64,000 bases of DNA from the NCBI RefSeq assembly GCF_034259325.1, contig NZ_JAXIVS010000007.1:496001-560000 (forward strand), in the 5' to 3' direction. Under the pieces are notes generated by a model. The model worked only from the letters and a program-made list of their open reading frames with translations. It made no database searches and had not been told where the DNA came from. This DNA comes from Hyalangium ruber. Lineage in GTDB: Bacteria > Myxococcota > Myxococcia > Myxococcales > Myxococcaceae. Each line of letters opens with the position of its first letter. Within the stretch, counting starts at the first letter, position 1. Both the position numbers and the translations under genes were made by a program. Positions 42,001 to 49,462 of this stretch are shown in pieces.

Positions 42001-43530
42001 GGGCTCGGCACGGGTCGCCGGGAGCTCCTCGTCTTCCGTGAAGGCGACGGGCGGCGCGCTGCGCTCGGCCTCGTCGGGAATCTCCAACAGCTCGGTGAGC
42101 GGCCCGGCCTCGGCGGCGTCCAGCTCGGAGTCCATCTCCACGTCCTCGGGCGCGGAGAAGTCCTCATCGTCATCGCGGGGAGGCGCCACGGCGCTCGCCT
42201 CGGGAGGCGCGTCGGCGGTGGTGCGCTCGTCCGAGGAATCCGCGCCGGCCAGCGACAGGCCCGGAGGGGCGCTCGCCTTCAATGCGGGCGGAGCGATGAC
42301 CACGGGCGAGGCCACGGAGAGCGGCGCGGACTTCTCGGCGACGGGGCTGGGCGGGGGCGCGGGCGGCGCATCCAGGACCACGGCCGGGAGCTCCAGGCTC
42401 GTGGGCCGTGCATCCGGCGTGGCGAAGGGAAGCTCCACGCGCGTGGGCCGTGCCTCGGGCGCGACGAGCGGCGGCGGAGGAGGCGGCGGCGAGACCACGG
42501 GCACCTGGAGGCTCGTGGGCCGCGCCTCGGGTGGGATGATCGGCACCTCGACTCGGGTCGGGCGCGCCCCGAGCGGGATATAGGTGACCTCGTCCCCGAA
42601 GGGGTGAAGGTCCGGCACGGTGGCCACCCCCACCGCTGGGCCCTTGCGCGCGACCAGCGGTCCGGTGCGTTGCGGCTGCGCCGGAGCCACCTCGGCGGCG
42701 GGAGCGGGCTGCTCGGGAGGAAGCTCGAGGCGGGCGGGGATCAGCCCCAGCTCCTCCAGCACCTCCCGCGCCTGGGCGTCTCGGCCCAGCCGGGCCGCCG
42801 AGGACATGACCACCGAAGCGGCCGCGGTGAGCACGGCCTCCGAGGCGCCCGAGGCATGGAGCACCCGGAGCCCATCCAGCCGCACGCTGAAGGCGCCGAC
42901 CGCGTCCTCCATCTGCTCCAGGTAGGTGGCGGCCTTGCTGTAGCTCTCGGCCGACCGCGCCAGGTTGCGAAGCTGCTCGGCCTGAACGCGGGCACGCCAG
43001 CGGGTGGCCCGGGCCGCGTGCCCGTACTCTCCGCGCTGGAACGCCTCCTGCGACTCGCGCTCCAGGGAGGAGACGAGCGCCTCCCACTTCCCGGAGCGCT
43101 CCAGCAGCGCATGGTAGACGCGGCGAGAGCTGTGGTCGTCGGGGAACGCCGCCAGCAGCGACTCCAGGGACTCGAGGGCCCGCGGCAGCTGATCCACCCG
43201 GCGCAGCACGCGCGCGAGCTGTCGGTGGACGTCCCGGCGCGCCTTGCCCTCCACCTTCTCCATCGCCGAGCCGAGAATCGTGATGGCGGCGGCCTCGGTG
43301 CCCGCCTTGAGGGAGACAGTGACGAGCGCCGCCGCGAGCCGCCGCGTCATCGGCAGCGAGCGACTGGCGCGCACCAGCTCGCCGAAGGCCTTGGGGGCCT
43401 GGCGCTCGCGCAGCAGGCGAGCGGCCACCTGGAGGTGCCGCTCCACCAGCCCGTTGGCGGCAAGCGTCTCCTGTCCGGCACCGGAGGGTCCGGGCTCGGT
43501 GTCGCTCTTGCCGTTTCTCACGCCACCCAT
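39037..43530 (-). CDS. Giant TPR-repeat protein
   Basis: 1497 residues, with no signal peptide visible. An N-terminal helical repeat block (about 30-270) is followed by a Pro-rich disordered region with four copies of A-R-P-T-[RS]-[VL]-[EQ]-[VL]-P (about 318-382). An acidic linker leads to a long TPR-like helical array (about 530-940). A second disordered stretch (about 950-1230) precedes a compact C-terminal domain that ends A-S-E-R-Y-F-Q-L-F-A-A-R. No catalytic motif is visible. Such proteins usually act as multi-partner scaffolds. The gene is divergent from the glycosyltransferase, with only 21 bp between start codons. Confidence 0.8.
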   Translation of the reverse strand: MGGVRNGKSDTEPGPSGAGQETLAANGLVERHLQVAARLLRERQAPKAFGELVRASRSLPMTRRLAAALVTVSLKAGTEAAAITILGSAMEKVEGKARRDVHRQLARVLRRVDQLPRALESLESLLAAFPDDHSSRRVYHALLERSGKWEALVSSLERESQEAFQRGEYGHAARATRWRARVQAEQLRNLARSAESYSKAATYLEQMEDAVGAFSVRLDGLRVLHASGASEAVLTAAASVVMSSAARLGRDAQAREVLEELGLIPARLELPPEQPAPAAEVAPAQPQRTGPLVARKGPAVGVATVPDLHPFGDEVTYIPLGARPTRVEVPIIPPEARPTSLQVPVVSPPPPPPPLVAPEARPTRVELPFATPDARPTSLELPAVVLDAPPAPPPSPVAEKSAPLSVASPVVIAPPALKASAPPGLSLAGADSSDERTTADAPPEASAVAPPRDDDEDFSAPEDVEMDSELDAAEAGPLTELLEIPDEAERSAPPVAFTEDEELPATRAEPAAPVAPPAEERDDPAALQRQEAQLIARKAWRELAQFYLARAERAKGPAARAEVLTQLAEVMEDELNDPAGAARMYGEIVALTGDRAALKEQVRLLSLRGNPSLVRRALDEAVQGARTPRARADAYLTRAELSLSAGERAQAKTDFETAEALTPGLLLVLAGLVRCVSDVERPTIALRLRGAIAVAPRRSPDRLEALRALASAADELLKDARLGQWAWTEVLAEDPADPEARERLLALARVIGDKATLSQSLREQLAREPRGLAARKARLELVSTLEAAGDADGALTELRQAVRFEPGHKEAWLLLADRLTTRGQIGEAAWALEHAATATEDEEERQRTWARLATFCREVLKDPARAEVYARRAENLRRALAEPSAPPIPEPPRTARPQREPSAPRTQVLIPPPGNVELTPSGQAFPPPDDEPATDTHAPVAVPPDDAARPTIEFSMANFPGGRMPFGEEEPTATEAPEGFVPPGEPAAPAPAPSKAAPAKDTRKKPSLPEPSLDASRELDDLLSDSGHTSPSLSIWNVRRKGDAPAPPPAPAPAPKAPVPPVRYEDTSPGIKAAANPPPPREATGARSAVTTSTASGARPAAPPAGAGGGGTAKRAAVQVPVAKRPTAPESPFEQVSPREPEGQQQPAYGNTPVQNTAFISWEAPPGRMEPVRRLARGRGDTTSARVPPPEQAGAEPAVFQQVREHPLDSRLYYQIANYFEERGDVARATLMREIGDALEGKETPASHLPRKPLSADDRSGLRHPLLRTPPGELLACVGMALCRLFPAYGRAAGSKEAFRPDLGVGAPATLDALETTQRLLGIQAPQVVLAEDNGPPFSLVHTETPRVLVGKGAVKQVLPAPELRFYAGRALICLGPDLLALRSLKKDQVLRGLAMISGVLKAGPASSPEALVVYETLQPKQIERAASLFDAATRQFDVSALSDAARDSANRAGLIACGAVGPALAALRLKRALEREIIELVRFAASERYFQLFAAR
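42390..42580 (-). repeat. Four-copy A-R-P-T peptide repeat
   Basis: Nine-residue motifs alternating ARPTR-V-E-V/L-P and ARPTS-L-Q/E-V/L-P, separated by 6-15 residues including a run of seven prolines. The alternation (RV, SL, RV, SL) suggests duplication of a two-motif unit. Confidence 0.85.
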
Positions 43531-43551
43531 CGCTGGGGCAGTCTACACACG

Positions 43552-44565
43552 ATGGCTCCTCCGGTCGTCACTGTCCTCCTTCCTGCCCGAAACGCCGAGG
43601 CCACCGTGGCCCGGGCCGTGGAAAGCCTGCTCGAAGGCACCCTGAGCGACCTTCGGGTCCTTGCCGTGGACGATGGCTCCACGGATGGCACCCGGGGGGT
43701 GCTCCAGGGCCTGGCCGCGCGAGACGCCCGGGTGGAGGTGCTGGACGGCGGCGGCCAGGGGTTGGTGGCCGCGCTCCAGCTCGCGCTCCGCCACGCCACA
43801 TCCCCCTACGTGGCCCGGATGGACGCGGACGACGAGGCCCTCCCGCGCCGGCTGGAGGCCAGCATCCAGGCCCTGGAGGCGGACTCCCACCTGGCGGGGG
43901 TGGGTACCCGCATCGAGCTCTTCCGGGAGGACCGGCCGGTGAGCCCCTCGCTCCAGGCCTACGCGGACTGGCTCAACCGCCTCACCACCGTCGAGGCGCT
44001 CGTGCGCGAGCGCTTCATCGAGAGCCCCCTGTGCCACCCCTCCGTGTGCCTGCGCCGCGAGGTGCTCCTGGCCACCGGCGGCTGGGAGCACGGCGACTTC
44101 CCCGAGGACTACGCCCTGTGGATGAAGCTCCTGCACGCGGGGTATGGGTTGAGGAACCTGCCGGAGGTGCTGCTGCGCTGGCGGGACAGCTCCGGGCGAC
44201 TCACCCGCACGGACCCGCGCTACGACGTGAAGCGCTTCACCTGGGTGAAGGCCCGCTACCTGGCGTGTGGCCCCCTGGCGGGCGGCCGGCCCTGCACGGT
44301 GTGGGGCGCGGGCCCCAGCGGCCTGGCGCTCACCCGCTTCCTGCGCGAGGAGGGCGCCACGGTGGAGCGGCTCGTGGACGTCCACCCGCGCAAGGTGGGC
44401 ACCCGCATCCATGACATTCCAGTGGTGTCCCCGGAGGTGCTGGGCCCTCCAGGCCAGGGGCTGCTGGTGGTCTGCGTGGGCGTGCGCTGGGCCCGGGAGG
44501 AGATCCGCGCGGACCTCACCGCCCGCGGCTGGGTGGAGGGCGTGGACTACCTGTGCGCGGCGTGA
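43552..44565 (+). CDS. GT2 glycosyltransferase with a C-terminal Rossmann-like domain
   Basis: 337 residues. The GT-A core (about 1-230) has V-D-D-G-S-T-D-G-T and the D-A-D-D metal motif, with the acceptor-side stretch F-P-E-D-Y-A-L-W-M-K. The last ~100 residues start W-G-A-G-P-S-G-L-A-L and end L-T-A-R-G-W-V-E-G-V-D-Y-L, a Rossmann-like pattern resembling the C-terminal part of sugar C-methyltransferases. The sugar and acceptor are unknown. It is divergent from the TPR giant (21 bp between start codons) and its 3' end overlaps the rluA-type gene by 50 bp in convergent orientation. Confidence 0.85.
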   Translation: MAPPVVTVLLPARNAEATVARAVESLLEGTLSDLRVLAVDDGSTDGTRGVLQGLAARDARVEVLDGGGQGLVAALQLALRHATSPYVARMDADDEALPRRLEASIQALEADSHLAGVGTRIELFREDRPVSPSLQAYADWLNRLTTVEALVRERFIESPLCHPSVCLRREVLLATGGWEHGDFPEDYALWMKLLHAGYGLRNLPEVLLRWRDSSGRLTRTDPRYDVKRFTWVKARYLACGPLAGGRPCTVWGAGPSGLALTRFLREEGATVERLVDVHPRKVGTRIHDIPVVSPEVLGPPGQGLLVVCVGVRWAREEIRADLTARGWVEGVDYLCAA

Positions 44566-45490
44566 CGGGGGAGATGGGGCCTTCGGGTACGGCGAGGTGT
44601 ACCTGGGTGAAGAAGCGCCGGAGGTCCTCGGGCACGGGCGCTTCGATGCGCAGGGGCTGGCCGGTGCGCGGGTGCGCCAGCTCCAGGGCCTGCGCGTGCA
44701 ACAGGCAGCGGGGCGCGGGGAGTCCTCCCACTTGAGGCAAGCCCCCATAGCGCGCATCGCCGAGGATGGGTGAGCCGAGCGCCGTAAGGTGCGCGCGAAG
44801 CTGGTGCGTGCGCCCCGTGTGCGGCAACAACTCCACGAGGCAGAAGTCCTCGCCCGCGTACAGGGTGCGAAAGTCGGTGAGCGCGGGCACGCCGTTGGCG
44901 GCGCGGCTCGCGCGCCAGCGCCCAGGCCGGGAGGGGTCCTTCGACAGGGGCAGATCCACCGTACCGGAAGGAGGAAGCCCCGGCGCCGTGGCCGCCACGT
45001 AGCGCTTGCGCGCATGGCCCTCGCGGAACTCCGCCGCCAGCGCCGTGGTGGCCGGGGGCGTCTTGCCGAAGACCGTGACGCCCGAGGTCTCCCGGTCCAG
45101 CCGATGCACGAGCCCCGCGGGCCCGCCGAGCCGCGCGCTCACCAGGTCCACCAGGCTGTCGCCCACCCGCCCTTCCGTGGGCTGCGCCGTGACTCCCGCC
45201 GGCTTGTCCACGGCGATGAGCGCCTCATCCTCGAAGAGGATGCTCAGCGGGGGAGGCGCGGGAGGAGCCTCCAGCGAGCTGCGGCCGCCTTCTTCCAGCA
45301 CCACCGAGACCACCTGCCCCGCACCCAGGCGCACTCCCGCGTCCCGGCAGCGTCGGCCCGCGAGGTACACGGCGCCCGCGTCCACCAGCCGGCGCGCCTC
45401 CTCCACCGGAGTGCCCAGCTCCCGCGCCAGCGCCTCGGTGAGCGGGCGGCCCACGTGGTCGCCCTCGGCTCGGAACGTCCGGCGCTTCAC
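44516..45490 (-). CDS. RluA family pseudouridine synthase
   Basis: 324 residues from the GTG at 45490, chosen because GGAGG lies 8 bp upstream; a GTG at 45547 has no clear site. An S4-like RNA-binding segment (about 15-60) precedes the catalytic domain with H-R-L-D132-R-E-T-S-G carrying the catalytic Asp, and the late H-T-G-R-T-H-Q-L-R-A-H motif. It isomerises specific uridines in rRNA or tRNA; which one cannot be read from sequence. The C-tail is basic and Pro-rich and overlaps the glycosyltransferase gene by 50 bp. Confidence 0.9.
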   Translation of the reverse strand: MKRRTFRAEGDHVGRPLTEALARELGTPVEEARRLVDAGAVYLAGRRCRDAGVRLGAGQVVSVVLEEGGRSSLEAPPAPPPLSILFEDEALIAVDKPAGVTAQPTEGRVGDSLVDLVSARLGGPAGLVHRLDRETSGVTVFGKTPPATTALAAEFREGHARKRYVAATAPGLPPSGTVDLPLSKDPSRPGRWRASRAANGVPALTDFRTLYAGEDFCLVELLPHTGRTHQLRAHLTALGSPILGDARYGGLPQVGGLPAPRCLLHAQALELAHPRTGQPLRIEAPVPEDLRRFFTQVHLAVPEGPISPVTPRTGSPRPPPSRGR

Positions 45491-45603
45491 GGGTGGGCCT
45501 CCGCCGGGAGGCCCCAGGTCTCGGCCCCAGGTGTCATGCGCTGACACTCTATGCCCGGCTTCCCCTTCCCTGTCGCTGGCTTCCTGTTAGCTTGCCGCGC
45601 TCC

Positions 45604-47127
45604 ATGGACCGTCCCGTGTACTCCGTTCGCGCGAGGCTGGACGACTTCCTCGCCGAGCTGGCCACGCTCCACTACCGCCACGGCGCGGGCCTGTCGTCCG
45701 AGCTCCCTGTCGCCTCGCTCCACGCCTCCTTCCCCGAGCTGTCCGCTCCGGACACCTTCGCCGCCGCCACCGAGGCGCTGGAGAAGGCGCGCTCCAAGAC
45801 GGACGACCCGCTCGCCGCCCGCCGCCTCCAGCTCCTACGCGAGCTCATCGCCGGGCAGGTGGAAGAGGGCCTCGCCGCCCGCGACGCCGAGGCCGTGGCG
45901 AAGCTGGAGGCCCAGGCCCGGCTGCCCGTGGACGACCAGACCCTCTCCTTCGGCGAGGCGCTCGCCCAGATTCCCCGAGAGACCCAGCGCGGCCGGCGCA
46001 CCGTGCTGGAGCGCGCCGTGGGCAACTTCCTCTGGGGCGAGCGCGGCCGCTATGGCGCGCGGCGCGAGGCGGCCCTGCGCACCGCCGAGCGGCTGGGAGC
46101 CCGCGACTACCCCACCCTGCGCGAGGACGTCTCCGGCATTCCCGTGGGCAAGCTCCTCGAGGCGGCCCAGGAGACCCTGCGGCGCACCGAGGACGCGTAC
46201 CGCGACGTGCTCGGCTACGTGCTGCGCAAGGTGGAGCCCACCCTGCGCTCCCTGCCCGGCGGAGAAGCGCGGCGGCATGACTTGCAGCACGCGCTCCAGG
46301 CCCCGTGGATGGACGGCTTCTTCCGCCGCGAGGACCTGATGCCCGCGGTGACGCGCTGGCTCAACGAGTGGAACCTGCCCCCGGCCGCCGGAGGGCGCAT
46401 CCGCATCGACGACGAGGCGCGGACCGGCAAGGCGCGGCGCCCCTTCGTCGCCGCCGTGCGCGTGCCCAACGAGGTGCGCCTGGTCCTCCACCCCGAGGCG
46501 GGACTGAACGCGCTCGGAGACTTGCTCCACGAGTTCGGCCACGCCCAGCACCTGGCCCACGTGTCGGACACCGCGCCGCTGGAGCTGCGCCGCCTGGGAG
46601 ATGCCTCGGTCACCGAGGCCTACGCCGCGCTCACCGAGCGGCTCCTGCTCTCACCCGAGTGGCTGCAGCGCTACCTGCGCCTGCCGAGCACCGCCGCGAA
46701 GGACACCGTGCGGCTGGCCGCCTTCCAGGCGTTGACGGTGATGCGCCGGCACTGCGCGAAGCTCTCCTACGAGCTGTCCCTCTTCACCCGAGGCCCCTCG
46801 GAGGAGCGCGCCGAGGAGTACGCGGCCGGGCAGCGCCACGCGCTCTTCGTCGAGCCGCACCCGGGCTTCTTCCTCTTCGACGTGGATCCGCAGCTCTACT
46901 CGGCGCGCTACCTTCGAGCGTGGGCGCTGGAGACGCGCCTCACCGCCCGGCTCATGGAGCGCTTCAACGAGGACTTCTGGCGCAACCCCTCCGCCAGCGC
47001 CTGGCTGAAGGGGCTGTTCTCCCGTGGAGGCACCGATGACGCCGAGGCGCTCTCCACGGAAGTCTCTGGCGCGGCGCTCTCCCTGCCCGAGGCGGGTGCG
47101 CGCCTCGTGGCGATACTCAACAGGTAG
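45604..47127 (+). CDS. M3-like zinc metallopeptidase (oligopeptidase type)
   Basis: 507 residues from the ATG at 45604. The zinc motif is H309-E-F-G-H313-A-Q-H, the M3 form, with a third ligand candidate E338 in S-V-T-E-A-Y-A at the right distance. The N-terminal 280 residues are helical, as in M3 oligopeptidases, but the protein is about 100 residues shorter than PepF. There is no signal peptide, so it should trim peptides in the cytoplasm. It is divergent from the rluA-type gene with 113 bp between start codons. Confidence 0.85.
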   Translation: MDRPVYSVRARLDDFLAELATLHYRHGAGLSSELPVASLHASFPELSAPDTFAAATEALEKARSKTDDPLAARRLQLLRELIAGQVEEGLAARDAEAVAKLEAQARLPVDDQTLSFGEALAQIPRETQRGRRTVLERAVGNFLWGERGRYGARREAALRTAERLGARDYPTLREDVSGIPVGKLLEAAQETLRRTEDAYRDVLGYVLRKVEPTLRSLPGGEARRHDLQHALQAPWMDGFFRREDLMPAVTRWLNEWNLPPAAGGRIRIDDEARTGKARRPFVAAVRVPNEVRLVLHPEAGLNALGDLLHEFGHAQHLAHVSDTAPLELRRLGDASVTEAYAALTERLLLSPEWLQRYLRLPSTAAKDTVRLAAFQALTVMRRHCAKLSYELSLFTRGPSEERAEEYAAGQRHALFVEPHPGFFLFDVDPQLYSARYLRAWALETRLTARLMERFNEDFWRNPSASAWLKGLFSRGGTDDAEALSTEVSGAALSLPEAGARLVAILNR

Positions 47128-47147
47128 GAGCCGCGTGCCCCGAGGGG

Positions 47148-47489
47148 CTACTTCTTCTTGCGCAGCGCGCGGACGATCTTCTCCTTCGCCGCGTTGGTGG
47201 CGCCCTCGCTGGCGCGGGGCGCGGCCGCCTTGGGCTTGCTGGCCGTCTTCGTCTGCCCGGTGCGCTGGCGCATGGCCTTCATCAGCTGCATCTCGATGAC
47301 GAGCAGCTCATCGGCCAGCTCCTCGTTGCCCCCCGCGGCACGGGGAAGCGGAGCGCGCGTGCTCGGAGCGCCAGCGCCGTGACGCATCCGCAGCACCTTC
47401 TCCTCTTCGGACGTCAGAGTGCGCGCCTTCTCCAGCGCCGTCTTGACCTCTTTCGTCGTCACCGTGCTACTACCAGCCTTGCGCTCCAT
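47148..47489 (-). CDS. Small basic protein with a sigma-70 region 4-like segment
   Basis: 113 residues from the ATG at 47489, with GGGGAG upstream. The middle reads A-R-T-L-T-S-E-E-E-K-V-L-R-M-R-H-G, very like the start of sigma-70 region 4 (L-T-x-x-E-x-K-V-L-R-M-R-F-G). After a Pro/Ala-rich stretch in place of the helix-turn-helix, E-E-L-A-D-E-L-L-V-I-E-M-Q-L recalls the region's last helix. The tail is Lys/Ala-rich and ends R-A-L-R-K-K-K. It could be a decayed sigma domain, an RNA polymerase flap or sigma-binding peptide, or convergence. No function is known. Confidence 0.6.
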   Translation of the reverse strand: MERKAGSSTVTTKEVKTALEKARTLTSEEEKVLRMRHGAGAPSTRAPLPRAAGGNEELADELLVIEMQLMKAMRQRTGQTKTASKPKAAAPRASEGATNAAKEKIVRALRKKK

Positions 47490-47637
47490 CTCCGCTCCCC
47501 TGAGTGTCGGCATCTGAACACATGAGCATGTCCGATGCGTCTGGGCCGCAACCAGTGGGGATTGTAGAGGACGCAAGAGGTCGGTCAAATTTTCTTCCAA
47601 CATCCTGATCCGCATCTGTAGCGAGCGAACAGCCGAG

Positions 47638-48165
47638 CTACAGGTGCAGACCCAGCCCCAGGAAGGCCGAAAGCATCTCCTGGCGCTCCCCCGAAAGGGG
47701 GTCCCCCTGGGCCGAGAAGTTCTGGTAGCGGGCCTCGGAGGTGAAGAAGAAACCCCCGCCCAACTCTACCCCCAGTCCGCCGCTGAGTTCCGCCCCCACG
47801 AGCAGGCCGGGATGGGTGGCCAGGCCGGAGACCGCCCGCACATGGGGTACGAGTAAGCTGGCCCCCAGGCCCAGGAAGGGGCGGAAGGGCGCGTCCCGGA
47901 GCGGGGTGAAGCGCACCGTCATCGGCGTGGCCGTGGTGAGCACCTGGCTGGTGGTGATGTTGCCCCCCACCTCCACGAGCGCATCCGCCCGGCGGTAGGA
48001 CCAGCCCAGCGCGGCGCTGTAGCCCGCGACGTGGCCCTCGGTGGCGCGGGTGAGCAGGAAGGCCCCCGCCGGCGCCACGGTCACGCCCAGGCTCTGGGAG
48101 CTCGCCCACGCGGGAGACGTCATCAACCAGGGCAGCAGGAGCAGGAGCGAAGCGAGGCGGCGCAT
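47638..48165 (-). CDS. Small outer-membrane beta-barrel protein
   Basis: 175 residues from the ATG at 48165. A signal peptide (about 1-22, cleavage near P-A-W-A) precedes alternating beta strands rich in Gly and aromatic residues, such as Y-S-A-A-L-G-W-S-Y-R-R and G-G-F-F-F-T-S-E-A-R-Y-Q-N-F. It ends L-S-A-F-L-G-L-G-L-H-L. This fits the OmpA/OmpW-like eight-stranded barrel class without a diagnostic motif. It ends 148 bp from the start of the sigma-like gene and lies 179 bp beyond the stop of the lipoprotein gene that follows, on the same strand. Confidence 0.7.
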   Translation of the reverse strand: MRRLASLLLLLPWLMTSPAWASSQSLGVTVAPAGAFLLTRATEGHVAGYSAALGWSYRRADALVEVGGNITTSQVLTTATPMTVRFTPLRDAPFRPFLGLGASLLVPHVRAVSGLATHPGLLVGAELSGGLGVELGGGFFFTSEARYQNFSAQGDPLSGERQEMLSAFLGLGLHL

Positions 48166-48344
48166 CCCCGCGCACGGAGCAAGCCCAGGGCCAGGGAAGA
48201 AGGCCCGGATTCCAGGCACTTGCGCGCTGGGACGTACACCTGGCTGCACAGCGCTCGGACACCGCCGTCAGAGCAGGCAGCCAGGCAACGCATCAGGTAG
48301 GGGGACTCACGAGGTGTACCCTTCCCTACACCGCACTGTCCGTC

Positions 48345-49361
48345 CTACTCGTCCTCGGGCTCGGGCTGCTCGGAGGGAACGCCCGCATCGGTGGACTTGG
48401 AGCGGGGGATGCCGAAGCGGTCGAGGGCGTCGGCGATGCCCTCGGGCTTGTCGGCGTCGGGCAGGAAGTTCTCGGGTGGCTTGAGCTGGGGGTCCTGGCC
48501 AATCTCGGTGAGGGCGGACTCCATGGACATGCGCAGCTCGGCGGCCTCGGGCGTCTTCTCCGCGGGCACCACCAGCCGGCCGTCCAGGCGCGTCTTGAGG
48601 ACGACGGAGGTCTCCGCGTCCACCAGCACCTGGCCCTCCAGGCTCTGGGGCACCCGGTGCTCGAAGAAGGCCAGGCGGCGGCGGGTGGTCTCGTCCTGGT
48701 TGCCCTTGGGCTGCAGCAGCGCGGGCAGGGGGCGGGGGGTGCCGACCTCCGCCTTCGGGCCGAGCTTCACCTCGTACTTCCACGCGGTGCGGCCCTCGTA
48801 GGTCTCCGTGCCCTGGGGCACCAGCTGCATGCGCCCCTGGAAGAGGGCGTCCACGTCACGCAGGGCGCCGGTGAGCTCCGAGCGGGTGCGCTCGCCCATG
48901 CCGCGGTCACGGAGGCGCTGGCGGAAGGGGCCGAAGCGGTTGCGGGCGTACACCTTGCCCTCCACGCGCAGCACCTCGAGGCCCTGCTCTCGCGTGTTCT
49001 CCAAGATGCCGTGGAAGTCGCCGCTCACGCCGCCCGGGCCGGCGCGGAAGGTGCGCGTCTCGGTGAGCTTCACCGGCGGGGCGTCCTTGTTGGTCCACTC
49101 GTAGTTGACGGTGGCCTTGTAGGTATGGGGCCCCAGGCGCTCGGTCACCTCGGAGGCGTCCATGCCCAGGATGCGGCGGGCGACTTGCGGGTTGTCGGCC
49201 ACGTCCTCGGGCGGCAGCTTCTCGGCGGCCGAGGCCACCACCTTGGGTGGGTCCTCGGGCGAGAAGATGCGGACCTTGGCCGCCTTGTCGACCGGATCGG
49301 TACAGGCCGCGGCGGTGAGCGCCAGGGCGGCGATGAGTGTGGACCTCTTGAAACGCCTCAC
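48345..49361 (-). CDS. Hypothetical lipoprotein
   Basis: 338 residues from a GTG at 49361 with GGAGG 4 bp before it. A signal peptide ends in the lipobox L-T-A-A-A-C (Cys about 20). The mature protein has beta-rich stretches such as T-Y-K-A-T-V-N-Y-E-W and G-R-T-A-W-K-Y-E-V-K, then G-Q-V-L-V-D-A-E-T-S-V-V-L-K-T. The pattern resembles LolA/LppX-type lipid carriers, and the acidic tail is disordered. No enzyme motif is seen. It is divergent from the DUF2058 gene with 101 bp between start codons. Confidence 0.75.
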   Translation of the reverse strand: MRRFKRSTLIAALALTAAACTDPVDKAAKVRIFSPEDPPKVVASAAEKLPPEDVADNPQVARRILGMDASEVTERLGPHTYKATVNYEWTNKDAPPVKLTETRTFRAGPGGVSGDFHGILENTREQGLEVLRVEGKVYARNRFGPFRQRLRDRGMGERTRSELTGALRDVDALFQGRMQLVPQGTETYEGRTAWKYEVKLGPKAEVGTPRPLPALLQPKGNQDETTRRRLAFFEHRVPQSLEGQVLVDAETSVVLKTRLDGRLVVPAEKTPEAAELRMSMESALTEIGQDPQLKPPENFLPDADKPEGIADALDRFGIPRSKSTDAGVPSEQPEPEDE

Positions 49362-49462
49362 AGATCCTCCGGCAAACGGGCAGCGCAAGTTATGTGGGCT
49401 GTACAGAGGCGGCAAGCGCCCCTTGCGCTCCGCTGTGCAAGGGATAGAACGCCCGACACATC

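Noticed and set aside
39505-43551. The long plus-strand frame leading into the glycosyltransferase
   Set aside because: It is antisense to the TPR giant and has Arg/His/Gly-rich composition; the true start is the ATG at 43552, where family similarity begins.
48313-48332. GGTGTA...TACACC hairpin past the end of the lipoprotein gene
   Set aside because: Six-base stem with an 8-nt loop and no T run; too weak to call a terminator.
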